Positions 1 to 8,013 are shown, numbered from the stretch's first letter. The stretch: DNA of 12,948 bases from Lentisphaerota bacterium (GCA_016199105.1 JACQHI010000234.1:1-12948), one strand, 5' to 3'. A program made the numbers and translations. The notes: generated by a model from the sequence alone, not told the origin.

Positions 1-1164
1 GAACCCCACCGCCACCGCCAGGGCATGGGCCTTGGGGATTTCCTGGAACGCCTGGGCCGTAATGATGATGGCCACCCAGAGCAGGATCCCGAGCGTGCAT
101 TCCAGGGGCACCACCTTTTGCACGAGGGCCAGGCCGCCGGTGAGGCAGAGCAGGGTGATGATCGCCCCGTTCAACACCGAATAGCCCCAACGGGCGCCCA
201 TGGCTTTCCAGCCGGGATGTCCGATGTAGATGGTGGTCGGGAAGCAACTGCCGGAGAAGGCGGCCACCAAGCTTCCTATCCCATTGGCCAGGAGCGAGGG
301 CCGGGTTTCATACCGGTCGCCGGCGGCTTCGGCGCTTTCGAGATTCTGGAGCGAACCGATGACGTTGAACAGCCCCATGGGAAAAATGACCGCCAGGTAG
401 CGCCAGCCGCGCGGGTCGGCCAACAGCGAGAGAGCGTCGCGAAAGGAGGCCTGCGGCAGATGAAGCCCGAGAACGGCCGACTGGGGCGGCGGCGCGAAAC
501 CCGTCCACGACCTCGGCAGGATCCAGGCCATGGCTACACCCACCATCACGGCGATGAAGCCGCCGGGCAGTCCGAAGGGCCACTTATAGCGGGACGCGTA
601 GGATAAAAGGATCAGGAACATCGGCAGGATGGCCAGGAGGGGGCTTGCGAACATCTGGAAAATGAAGCCCATGGCGATGAAGGTGATGGCGATGCCGGCC
701 AGGGCGGAGAGGAGCGCCGCGCGCGGCGTATGGCGTCTCAACCAGTCGCCCACCCAGGCGCCCGCGGTTTCCATGAGGCCCGAGATGAGACAGGCGAACA
801 GGCCGACTTTCCAGGTGAGCTGGGGATCCTTCGTTTCGTGGTAAACGGGGGCCATGATGAGGAAGACATAAGCCACCAGGCTGGGGGTGTTGATGCCATA
901 GGGAAGGGCGGTCACGTCGAGGCGGCCGGTTTTGCGGGCCAGTTGGCGCGCCTGCCAGGCGTAAAAGAGGTTGCCCACCAGGATGGAAAGCCCCGCCCCG
1001 GGCAGGATGCGCCCCGCCACCAGCTCGTCGGGAAGGCCGCAGATGAACTTGCAGAGAACGCCGATGAGCATCAACTGCAGGAGGTTGTCGATGAAGAGAC
1101 CGAAGAACCCGTCCACATCGCCCAAGACGAACCAGGGCAGTTTTTGGGGAGCAGTGGCGTTCAT
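1..1164 (-). CDS. NCS2-type (AzgA/xanthine-uracil-like) permease, C-terminus cut by window edge
   Basis: The 388 codons from the ATG at 1164 are open to the window edge, so the C-terminus is missing. The protein is a very hydrophobic multi-helix membrane protein, most likely an inner-membrane importer. It has a glycine-rich first half (RILPGAGLSILVGNLFY near residues 52-68), the block TALPYGINTPS (85-95), and QNLESAE (273-279) followed by DRYETRPSLLANGIGSL. The acidic residue in that last block lies where NCS2 carriers bind substrate, which is family knowledge. NCS2 members usually move purines, pyrimidines or related ring compounds, but this branch is remote and the substrate is not predictable. 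The start lies 5 bases after the endonuclease stop, without a clear Shine-Dalgarno, so translational coupling is likely. Family call fairly sure; substrate unknown. Confidence 0.8.
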   Translation of the reverse strand, partial: MNATAPQKLPWFVLGDVDGFFGLFIDNLLQLMLIGVLCKFICGLPDELVAGRILPGAGLSILVGNLFYAWQARQLARKTGRLDVTALPYGINTPSLVAYVFLIMAPVYHETKDPQLTWKVGLFACLISGLMETAGAWVGDWLRRHTPRAALLSALAGIAITFIAMGFIFQMFASPLLAILPMFLILLSYASRYKWPFGLPGGFIAVMVGVAMAWILPRSWTGFAPPPQSAVLGLHLPQASFRDALSLLADPRGWRYLAVIFPMGLFNVIGSLQNLESAEAAGDRYETRPSLLANGIGSLVAAFSGSCFPTTIYIGHPGWKAMGARWGYSVLNGAIITLLCLTGGLALVQKVVPLECTLGILLWVAIIITAQAFQEIPKAHALAVAVGF

Positions 1165-1169
1165 GACTA

Positions 1170-2156
1170 TCAGGCGAGAACCGTATCCGGATACGGACCG
1201 AGGAACCGTTCACCGTTGAAATGCACGACATGGTCAGGATCTTCGGCGATCCAGACTTCTGTTTCCCAGGAAATCTGACTCAGGAAACGGCCCATGGCGG
1301 CACGCGTTTCAAACGCTGTCACGAAGACAAGCCCGCTGCGAAATCCGGCGAACAGATGTTTGAGTTCCCGGCGACGCTTCCCGTCCACCACCCCGGCGCT
1401 CGTCACGGCCTCGCCGATGACCAACCATTGGCGCTTCGGGTCGTAAATGACAACGTCCGGCATCTTGGCGGCTGAGTCTATCACGACGCCGATACGCTTT
1501 AAGTAGTCGGTCTCAAAATGATGGAACTTGTTCTCGGCGTCCCCAACGTAGAGGACGACACCGCCCGGAACGAACCGGGTGCAGAAGTCCTCGATGAACG
1601 CCTTGATCAGCGGGTTCTGACCGCCCGGTGACAGTGTGATTTCGCCGCCCTCCGGCAGGTGGACCGGAATACGGGCGATTGTCCTGGCCCGCTGGAGCTC
1701 GCGCTTGATCTCCTCTTTTGTGTCGAGAAATCGCTTGAGCGCGGCGGCCCAGGCGTCGGACTTAAAGCTCCTGCACAGACGAAGCGCCCTGTGCTCGATC
1801 TGGTACACGGTCTTGCCGCTATTCGTGGGTCGACTCGGGTCGTTGGGGTTTTTCACGAGCAGCCCCTCTTCGACGAAATACTTCACGGCCTCGTCGCGGA
1901 TGGTTTCCCGGGTGTTGGGGGCGTACCGCAGACGATAATTGTTGGCGACGAAATCAATGATGGGGGTGATTCCGCGAAGCGGTTCCCGGGCGACATCCCA
2001 AGCGTCGTAGGGTCCAAGATCGAGAAGGGCGAGCAAGACGTATCCGGCAACCTCGTTGCTCTGCTTCGGACCGAAACCCATTGCGCGGAGAATGGCCATC
2101 GCCTCCTTCAGTTTCCGCGCGCCGAGCGGCTTTCCCTTGCCGGATGTTGGACTCAT
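1170..2156 (-). CDS. Type II restriction endonuclease, BsuBI/PstI family
   Basis: This 328-residue protein should cleave unmethylated double-stranded DNA, predicted at CTGCAG from the family's known members. The N-terminal half carries the family's recognition-side block: YAPNTRETIRDE (78-89), NPNDPSRPTNSGKTVYQIE (103-121). The C-terminal half carries the nuclease core: VVLYVGDAENK (200-210), KMPDVVIYDP (231-240), VIGEAVTS (246-253) and WETEVWIAEDPDHVVHFNG (297-315). D234 and E249 are the likely metal ligands of a PD-(D/E)XK-type fold. In the usual lysine position there is V251, which I recall as normal for this family. The start is fixed by AGGGGAG 8 bases upstream and by the 4-base ATGA overlap with the methyltransferase stop. 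No truncation is visible. Family call is strong; exact specificity is inferred. Confidence 0.93.
   Translation of the reverse strand: MSPTSGKGKPLGARKLKEAMAILRAMGFGPKQSNEVAGYVLLALLDLGPYDAWDVAREPLRGITPIIDFVANNYRLRYAPNTRETIRDEAVKYFVEEGLLVKNPNDPSRPTNSGKTVYQIEHRALRLCRSFKSDAWAAALKRFLDTKEEIKRELQRARTIARIPVHLPEGGEITLSPGGQNPLIKAFIEDFCTRFVPGGVVLYVGDAENKFHHFETDYLKRIGVVIDSAAKMPDVVIYDPKRQWLVIGEAVTSAGVVDGKRRRELKHLFAGFRSGLVFVTAFETRAAMGRFLSQISWETEVWIAEDPDHVVHFNGERFLGPYPDTVLA
1181..1196. repeat. Perfect 16-base palindrome at the end of the endonuclease gene
   Basis: CCGTATCCGGATACGG is a perfect inverted repeat with no spacer. It lies within the last codons of the endonuclease gene and ends 17 bases upstream of the permease start codon. 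It could be a dimeric regulator's binding site or chance within codons for Pro-Tyr-Pro-Asp-Thr-Val. No function is shown. Confidence 0.45.
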
Positions 2157-3730
2157 GCCTTCAACTCCCCTGTCACGATTTCATCAATGTCATGCTGTCC
2201 CAATGAATCTTCGCCGATGTGACTTCCGATGCCGCGCAACTGTTCGACTGTGGGAAAGCGAACATTGCGGAGATCGGTGGCGTTCACTTGAGTATGCCCG
2301 TTGAATTGACGGAAATACAGGTCCAGGGCCGACGAATTGAGAAAAGCCCACAAGCCCTTTGCCAAGGCCATGTCGAGGCCTTTCCCGTTCGCATGGATGT
2401 AGTTCAGATGATTCTCGAAACCGACAAGTTGTCCTTTCACACGGTCCGGGTCGTAAATACAGGCGACAATCCTGCGTCGCTCTTCTTTCGACGTGAACCG
2501 CTTGGTCAGGACATAGACGCCAGCCGGGACAAGCAAACTGCGCGTCTGGTCGTTGTCGAGGATTGCGTTCGGCTTCCGTGACCGTTCCTTCGGCCACGCC
2601 ACGAAAAGGCCGTTGAAGTGGCAAGGATAGACGAGAGGCGTTGTGCCGGGCTCGGATTGTTGGCGAATGAAGTCTCGCGCGCGGAAATCGACCACCCGCC
2701 CTGTCGAGACTGTGAGGCCGAGTGCCGGGAGGTTGGAGCCCAGGTGCGACACCTGATCACGGGCGGCAATATGTTCCGAGGAAGTCGGAATGTGGATGAA
2801 AGCCTCGGAATCATCGGGCGAAACGATTTCGTTGGCCGGAAAGACGCGGGTGTGAACAGCGTCCCGCTCGCCGCCGGCGCTCTGCGAAACCCGGATTGTG
2901 CGGGGCTGTTGGGCCTGCTTAATGGCGTGCAGAATGACGTTCTCCTGCAAGACGTTGTCGTGCTTAAAGGCCGCTGTGCGCGAGTCGAAGACATGGATTC
3001 TGCGGAACGACATTTCCGCCAGAAGTCTTCGGCGAAACGGCTTGAAGTAGGGGCCATTGCAGAAACTGCGCGGCGTGATGGCGACGAGTTCTCCTTCCGG
3101 TCGCAGCAGGCCGATAATCAGATTCAAGAAGGCCGTGTACAGATTGGTCGTCTCGGCGTTGACGGCCCGCAACAGGCGATAGCCGTCCGATGTTGTGGAG
3201 AGCTTCCCGTAAGGCGGATTCACGATGGCGGCGTCGTAAGTCTGGAGTGTCCTCGAGAAGAAATCGTTCCTCAGCATCTCCGCGCTTTCGGCGATAAAAT
3301 CGACATTGCGGATGATCGCGGAAAATTCTATGCCCCTTCCGTGGCACGCTATGCGGCATGCCTCGCAGGTCTCCTCAATCCCGGGAATGAGAGCGCTGTC
3401 CAACTCGTAGGCGGTAATCTCGATTCGCCGCGGCGGATCCTTGCTAAGGAGTTGGCGACGGATGAAAGCGGCGGAGAGAATGCCCATGCCTGCGCCAGGG
3501 TCGAGCAAACGAATGCTTTGACGGTGAAGCCGAAACATCGTTGCCATGAGGTCGGCCACGTGCGGCGGTGTAAGGAATTGGCCCAACTCCTTCTGCTGTT
3601 GAGGGTTCGCGGAGTCGAAAAAACGGGCACGAAGCCGTTCCGGAATGGAGAGAAGTGCCCGATAGTCTTGCGACGAATAATCGGCCTCGGCGCATTGCTT
3701 CTCCGCGGTTGTCTCCGTCAGTGCGTGCAT
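2153..3730 (-). CDS. Type II N6-adenine DNA methyltransferase, gamma class, partner of the BsuBI/PstI-type endonuclease
   Basis: This 525-residue enzyme should methylate adenine in the shared target using S-adenosylmethionine, protecting host DNA. Motif order X-I-IV-target recognition marks the gamma class: GQFLTP (50-55), LLDPGAGMG (75-83, SAM binding), acidic residues in AYELDS (107-112), catalytic NPPYGKL (171-177). The stretch from about 330 to 500, including HFNGLFVAWPKERSRKPNA and LNSSALDLYFRQFNG, is the probable target-recognition region. Length is normal for M.PstI/M.BsuBI-like enzymes. The start lies 12 bases after the beta-propeller stop, with no good Shine-Dalgarno; the next in-frame Met would delete motif X. 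No separate promoter or controller gene was seen. GC is visibly lower than in flanking metabolic genes (47 and 57 percent in two hand-counted 60-base lines), suggesting horizontal acquisition. Confidence 0.93.
   Translation of the reverse strand: MHALTETTAEKQCAEADYSSQDYRALLSIPERLRARFFDSANPQQQKELGQFLTPPHVADLMATMFRLHRQSIRLLDPGAGMGILSAAFIRRQLLSKDPPRRIEITAYELDSALIPGIEETCEACRIACHGRGIEFSAIIRNVDFIAESAEMLRNDFFSRTLQTYDAAIVNPPYGKLSTTSDGYRLLRAVNAETTNLYTAFLNLIIGLLRPEGELVAITPRSFCNGPYFKPFRRRLLAEMSFRRIHVFDSRTAAFKHDNVLQENVILHAIKQAQQPRTIRVSQSAGGERDAVHTRVFPANEIVSPDDSEAFIHIPTSSEHIAARDQVSHLGSNLPALGLTVSTGRVVDFRARDFIRQQSEPGTTPLVYPCHFNGLFVAWPKERSRKPNAILDNDQTRSLLVPAGVYVLTKRFTSKEERRRIVACIYDPDRVKGQLVGFENHLNYIHANGKGLDMALAKGLWAFLNSSALDLYFRQFNGHTQVNATDLRNVRFPTVEQLRGIGSHIGEDSLGQHDIDEIVTGELKA
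2165..2171 (-). promoter_or_regulatory. Shine-Dalgarno of the endonuclease gene, inside the methyltransferase 3' end
   Basis: AGGGGAG on the minus strand is spaced 8 bases from the ATG at 2156. It lies within the last codons of the methyltransferase gene, so endonuclease translation is probably coupled to, and follows, methyltransferase translation. Confidence 0.6.
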
Positions 3731-3742
3731 TTGTCGAAGATA

Positions 3743-5632
3743 CTATGCCTTATGAGAATTGCTGTCGAGCCGGTAGATCGCGTTGGCGGTGGCGAGGATA
3801 AAGCGGTCGGGGGTCGGCACGGCCAGATGGAGCGCGCCGGGCAGACGCGCGAGCGGGCGCACCGTGTGCGGCTCGGCATCGGAGGCGGACGGGCGCCATT
3901 GGAACAGCCCTTGCGAGGCAAGGCCGTACACGCGTTCGTCGGGCGTCACGCACAAGGCGCACAGCCCTTCGAGCGGAAACGGGCCGCGGTACATCACCCG
4001 GAACGTGCGCGTGTCGATGAGGGCGATCTCGCCGTCGCTGACGCGCTGCGCCACGGCGACGCCGCCGGGCAATACGCCGCGCACCTGAATCAGGTCCGCG
4101 TCATCCCACGGCGCAACGGTCGCGACGGTGCGCGCGCCGCCGGGATCCCAGGCGAAGACAAGCGCGGTGGGTGTTTTCGGCGGGAAACTGTCGCTGTCGC
4201 CCCAGCGGTACGTGCCTCCAATCAGACGGCCGGTCGCCGGATCGTAGGCGATGGCGTCGAGATTCTGGTCCGGCACGACGCTCTCGTGCACCGTGTGTTC
4301 GCCGGTGCGCGGATCGTACACGGTGATCGCGCCGCCGATGGAGCAATAGTTTGCCCAGGAGGCCATATAAACACGCCGTCCGTCCGTCGCCATGCCGCGC
4401 GGGCGGCCCTGATTATGCCGGGCTTGCAACAGTTCGCGCGGATTGACGTCGTAGGCGAAAGGGCGATGGGGGTCGTATTCGAGCATGAGCGCGTCGATAT
4501 AGATGCCCAGGTAGGCCTTGCCGTGGAGCGAGACGCTGGCCGTGGGTTCGCCGCTCACGCGGCAGATCATGCCGCCGGAGTCTTCCCACGCGCCGGTCTG
4601 TTGATCGGCGCGAAAGGCGTTTTGCTGGCTGTAATGCCCGCCGACGATCCAGCGGTCGTCGGGCACGGTGAAATAATAATAGGTGTTGGCATCCGGCGAA
4701 CGGCTGGGCAATTGCCCGCACCGCAGCGAGTTGGAGGCCGGATCGTAGATGAACCAATGCGCGAGATAACCGATGCCGACCAGCGTGCGTTCGTCCACGC
4801 CCGCCAGCAGCGTCCACGCCTCGCCGCGCGGAAGATCGTCGCGCAACGGCGTGGCGACGCCCTGGGCGTCGATCCGGCAGATCCGGCCCGAGGGCGAGGC
4901 GACACCCAGCCGCGGTCCGCCGGGCAGCAGGCGCGTGACAAGGCGCTCATCGCCCGGCGGCACAATCCCAGCCGGCAGACCGTCCTGCTCCGGGTCCGAA
5001 ATGTGATAGGCCTGTTTGACGGGCATCTCGATCGGGGTCCGTTCGAACGTGCGCGTGCGGGGGTCAAAAACGATGCGGTGCTTGAATTCGCCGATCCCCC
5101 GGCAGGCGATCCGCCCGTCGGCCAGCGCGCGAAAATCGAACAGGTACTTGCCCGTGGGATCCGTGTCGGGGTGCAGGAACAGCTCCCCGGTCGTTATGTC
5201 GTACCGGCCGAACACCGTATGCGGATAGGTTCCGAAATAGATGGCGCCATCGGGCCCGCCGATCGCATCCCACGGCATTTCGCCTGCCGGCAGCCGATGC
5301 GGCAGCGTCTCCCAGCGGCGTTCGCGCACGAGGAAGCGATGCAACCCGCCCTGGTGCGTGACGGTATAGATATTGCCGTCGGCGCCCAACGCCGCGCCGT
5401 GCGAGGCTTTTTCGTGGCAGGGCACGTCATAGCGCTCGATGGAACCATCGGCGAGCGAAAGCAGGAACAGCCAGTTGGCCAGAGCCGTGGAATACGAGAA
5501 ACAAGCGATCTTGCGCTCCTCGCGCAGAACGAGCAGACGCCGCGTATAGCCGGTGAGCGCGTGCGCCTCCGGACGGCACAGCAACCGGGGCACGGGCGCG
5601 GCGGGAAAATCGTTGGCGATCCGCCACGTCAT
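3743..5632 (-). CDS. Cytoplasmic beta-propeller protein of unknown function
   Basis: The protein has 629 residues from the chosen ATG at 5632, 13 bases after the oxidoreductase stop. A longer reading to 5809 adds 59 Ser/Pro-rich residues that only mirror the oxidoreductase gene in another frame. Repeated blade-like units run through it: DGNIYTVTHQGGLHRF (85-100), DGAIYFGTY (128-136) with FGRYDITTGELF (141-152), IVFDPRTRTFERT (187-199), FIYDPASNSLRCG (294-306), RRVYMASW (419-426) with ITVYDPRTGEHTVHE (436-450), IAYDPATGRLIGGTYRWGD (461-479), RVYGLASQGLFQW (567-579). This alternation of 'DG-x-(I/V)-Y' strands with 'YDP-x-TG' strands is typical of WD40/SMP-30/Kelch-like propellers. There is no signal peptide or membrane segment. 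A role as a sugar lactonase, lyase or scaffold for the neighbouring oxidoreductase is possible but unproven. Confidence 0.75.
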   Translation of the reverse strand: MTWRIANDFPAAPVPRLLCRPEAHALTGYTRRLLVLREERKIACFSYSTALANWLFLLSLADGSIERYDVPCHEKASHGAALGADGNIYTVTHQGGLHRFLVRERRWETLPHRLPAGEMPWDAIGGPDGAIYFGTYPHTVFGRYDITTGELFLHPDTDPTGKYLFDFRALADGRIACRGIGEFKHRIVFDPRTRTFERTPIEMPVKQAYHISDPEQDGLPAGIVPPGDERLVTRLLPGGPRLGVASPSGRICRIDAQGVATPLRDDLPRGEAWTLLAGVDERTLVGIGYLAHWFIYDPASNSLRCGQLPSRSPDANTYYYFTVPDDRWIVGGHYSQQNAFRADQQTGAWEDSGGMICRVSGEPTASVSLHGKAYLGIYIDALMLEYDPHRPFAYDVNPRELLQARHNQGRPRGMATDGRRVYMASWANYCSIGGAITVYDPRTGEHTVHESVVPDQNLDAIAYDPATGRLIGGTYRWGDSDSFPPKTPTALVFAWDPGGARTVATVAPWDDADLIQVRGVLPGGVAVAQRVSDGEIALIDTRTFRVMYRGPFPLEGLCALCVTPDERVYGLASQGLFQWRPSASDAEPHTVRPLARLPGALHLAVPTPDRFILATANAIYRLDSNSHKA

Positions 5633-5645
5633 GACATAGGTGCTT

Positions 5646-7721
5646 TCATCCCTGCTTGATCCGGATCGGCGATTGAACGGGAAAGCGTTCGAGCCGGGCG
5701 GAGACGGATTTCGGCAGGGCGAAGCGGAGGAAGATGCCCCAGCCTTGGCCGTGATCGGTGTCGAGGGCGACGACGATTTCATGAGCGCCTTTACCGAGCT
5801 TGACGGCAACCATGGACCGGTCGGGAACCGCCGGGTTCACCCGCTTGGGCCGGCACAATACGGACTTGCCGTCCACGAACACCTTCACGCCGCCGTCATG
5901 GCCGATCCGCAGCTCCCAGGCGCCCGCCTCGGCGACCGTGAATTTCGAGGCCAGGTAGGCGATGCCGTCCCCGGATGTATATTTCTGATAGACGGAAACG
6001 AAGCCGGCGGGGGCCATGGGCGAAACGCCGGCGAACGGCTGCCACTGCAGGGCCTTGTCGGCCAGGCCGGCATAGGGCGCCTTGGCGACGGTGCCGCGCT
6101 TGGGCTGCAGCGCCGAAAGCTGCCACTTCGTGACGAACGGCGAACAGTACCGGCGCTGGAGAACGAGGGCGGCGTCCTTCTTGCTCTTTTCGATTTCGAG
6201 CTTTTCAACCCGTTTTTGCGTCTGGCGGAGTTCGCGTTCCAGTTCGGCGGCGAAGCCGGGCCTGCCGGATACCGGCTCCTCGCAGCGGTCGAGCATTTCC
6301 TGCAACACGCGGGCGCCGTCGCTGTCGGGATAGCGGTCCACGATCTGCCGGGCGACCTTCTGGGTTTTCTGGAGAGCGGGCAGTCTTTCGAGCAGAGTCC
6401 GGCCCATCTCGAGCACGCGGCGCGGCTGGGCGACATCGTCCAGGACGCGCTTCCAGTCATGGTAGGCCTGATAGGTCATCGCGTGGTGAATCATGTCGCG
6501 CATGGTCTCCGAGAATTGCAGTGTGAGCGACTCGTCGGCGCCCTTGGGGAAAAGCCCGTTTTTCGTGTCGTAGCGCGGTTGCGCGTAATGGTCGTTGCGG
6601 TATGCCTCGCGCTGTCGGGGATCCCGGAAATCGGGAACGTCGAAGGCCTTGCCGTTTTCGACCTGGGACCGGTAGGCGAGAATGCCCGGGATCGTGCAGT
6701 CGGCGCCGGAATACACGTCGAAGGGGGCGGGAATCCCCTCGAGAATCTGGCGGGCGAAATAATACATCACCCAGAAATCGCCGCCGCCGTGCCCCGCCGC
6801 CGCGGCGAATTCGCCGAGGTCGTCCCAGGAGGGCGTGACCTCGAGCAGGGGCGAGTTGCCGGCGCCGCCCAGGCGCAGTTGCGTGCCGTGCACGATCTGG
6901 GCCGAGCCGCGCGTGCCCCACAAGCGCTGGACATGCCCGTCGTTCGTGGTGGCGCCCATCAGGTTGCGCATGACGCCGCCGTCGGACATGTGGATGAGCG
7001 AGGGGGCCGCGCCGCCCATGCCATGGATGCTCTTCATGAGGTAGCCGGCCAGCCGCGCTTCGGTGGGCAGGGCGACCACGCGGGTCGGGCGCGTGCCGGT
7101 GATGTGCATGACCGGGCCGAGCGAGTGCGTGTTGTAATAATGATAATTGATCCATGACCGCCAGTTATGGACCTGGTTGCCGGGCACGATCGGATGGCCA
7201 TCGATGTAGGTGTAGGCGAGCGACAGGCACTCGTGAACGTACTCGTATTCGGCATACATCAGCTTGCCGAAGAGCCCCTCTTTCCAGCGGCGCGCCAGCC
7301 ACATGTTGGCCGCCGAGTACGGATAATTCTCGGCCAGGTTATAGACGCGCTTGGATTGCTCGACCGCCTCGACCAGCCGGACGCCCTCCGCCATCGTGTG
7401 GAAAGAGGTCACCTCGGAGACGACGTGCTTGCCGGCCTTCAGGCAGGCGATGGCGTCGTCGGCATGGGCGGGGCAGAAGGTGGCGAGCAGGACGGCGTCG
7501 AAATCCTGCGCCAGGAACTTGTCGGCCTCCGCCGTGACAAAGGCCTTGGGATAGAAGCCGTGGAAGGAGTCGCGCATGTGCGCGTTGAAGTCGCAGCCCG
7601 CGACGATCTCGTAATTCAACAGCTCGCAGGACCGGAAGAACGAGCTGCCGCGTCCCAGCCCCCACACGCCCAGACGGATTTTCTTGTCGGTCTTGAAGAT
7701 GCGTTTCATTGGGCCGGCCAT
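5646..7721 (-). CDS. Gfo/Idh/MocA family oxidoreductase fused to a coiled coil and a jelly-roll-like C-terminal domain
   Basis: The 691-residue protein begins with a Rossmann NAD(P)-binding fold (about 15-125; GVWGLGRG at 18-25), then the family's alpha/beta substrate domain (about 130-380; AENYPYS, WGTRGSAQIV at 268-277). Family members oxidise or reduce sugars and cyclitols, and a few (GH109) cleave glycosides by an NAD-dependent mechanism. The usual EKP motif is replaced by E103-V104-T105, so the standard catalytic lysine is absent. After about residue 400 comes a helical linker, a charged coiled coil (about 489-518), and a beta-rich module (575-670; WELRIGHDGGVKVFVDG, GAHEIVVALDTDHGQGWGIF) resembling PA14 or glycosidase jelly rolls. 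Members without fusions are usually 330-450 residues. No signal peptide or Tat motif is present. The start has AAGGAG 8 bases upstream. First gene of a tight five-gene set; substrate unknown. Confidence 0.88.
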   Translation of the reverse strand: MAGPMKRIFKTDKKIRLGVWGLGRGSSFFRSCELLNYEIVAGCDFNAHMRDSFHGFYPKAFVTAEADKFLAQDFDAVLLATFCPAHADDAIACLKAGKHVVSEVTSFHTMAEGVRLVEAVEQSKRVYNLAENYPYSAANMWLARRWKEGLFGKLMYAEYEYVHECLSLAYTYIDGHPIVPGNQVHNWRSWINYHYYNTHSLGPVMHITGTRPTRVVALPTEARLAGYLMKSIHGMGGAAPSLIHMSDGGVMRNLMGATTNDGHVQRLWGTRGSAQIVHGTQLRLGGAGNSPLLEVTPSWDDLGEFAAAAGHGGGDFWVMYYFARQILEGIPAPFDVYSGADCTIPGILAYRSQVENGKAFDVPDFRDPRQREAYRNDHYAQPRYDTKNGLFPKGADESLTLQFSETMRDMIHHAMTYQAYHDWKRVLDDVAQPRRVLEMGRTLLERLPALQKTQKVARQIVDRYPDSDGARVLQEMLDRCEEPVSGRPGFAAELERELRQTQKRVEKLEIEKSKKDAALVLQRRYCSPFVTKWQLSALQPKRGTVAKAPYAGLADKALQWQPFAGVSPMAPAGFVSVYQKYTSGDGIAYLASKFTVAEAGAWELRIGHDGGVKVFVDGKSVLCRPKRVNPAVPDRSMVAVKLGKGAHEIVVALDTDHGQGWGIFLRFALPKSVSARLERFPVQSPIRIKQG

Positions 7722-7729
7722 GGTCGGTT

Positions 7730-7735
7730 CTCCTT
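7730..7735 (-). promoter_or_regulatory. Shine-Dalgarno of the oxidoreductase gene
   Basis: AAGGAG on the minus strand, 8 bases before the ATG at 7721. It favours that start over the ATG four codons later. It is one of the few strong ribosome binding sites in the window; most other minus-strand genes lack one. Confidence 0.65.
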
Positions 7736-7754
7736 GTTGTTTTGAATGCCAACC

Positions 7755-7887
7755 GGTAGGGCGCGCTGGCTCAGCGCGCCGCGGTTCACCATGAACGATT
7801 CATCATGAACGGCGGTTTCAGCCCGGCCTTCGTCCCGACCTCTCGGAGAGTCGGGACTACGGCGGAGTAGGCCGAAAACGCCCTACC
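7755..7887. repeat. Compact intergenic element with inverted ends and nested hairpins (REP- or MITE-like)
   Basis: The block is bounded by GGTAGGGCG (7755-7763) and its exact reverse complement CGCCCTACC (7879-7887). Inside are a hairpin GGCGCGCT/AGCGCGCC with a 5-base loop (7760-7780), two near-identical palindromic units TTCACCATGAAC and TTCATCATGAAC (7785-7796, 7799-7810), and a longer stem GTCCCGA-C-CTCTC-G-GAGAG-TCGGGAC (7832-7857) with outer CGGCCT/AGGCCG (7824-7829, 7869-7874). No coding sequence fits. It lies upstream of the oxidoreductase gene and could be in its leader. The rest of the 292-base gap (7888-8013) shows only an AT-richer stretch and a weak 5-bp stem (7983-7998). Whether the element is dispersed in the genome cannot be seen here. 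Confidence 0.6.
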
Positions 7888-8013
7888 CAAAATAAAATCC
7901 ATTCTGTTATGCGCTGAAAAACAGGGGAAAGGCTAGGCCGCGCGGCTGTCGAAAGCAACAAGAAATGTGCGGCATTAGGATTCACGATTCAGCTCGTGTT
8001 TTGTGGCCGACCT

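Noticed and set aside
584..1231. A 215-codon minus-strand frame over the permease gene
   Set aside because: It is in a different frame from the permease. The permease frame gives a coherent multi-helix membrane protein; this one is rich in Arg/His/Pro.
2618..5659. A 1013-codon open frame on the plus strand
   Set aside because: It lies antisense to the methyltransferase and beta-propeller genes, whose products are clear. Long antisense frames are common in GC-rich DNA. The translation shows no family motif and runs across two unrelated genes.
5633..5809. N-terminal extension of 59 residues on the beta-propeller protein
   Set aside because: It overlaps the end of the oxidoreductase gene in another frame and is low-complexity Ser/Pro/Arg. 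The ATG at 5632, just after that gene's stop, is a better start.
5640..7157. A 505-codon open frame on the plus strand, opposite the oxidoreductase
   Set aside because: Shadow frame: the minus-strand product is a recognisable enzyme with a Shine-Dalgarno, the plus frame has none.
7983..7998. CACGA/TCGTG stem near the end of the small membrane protein gene, as a terminator
   Set aside because: Only five pairs and no T-run on the minus strand; too weak to annotate.
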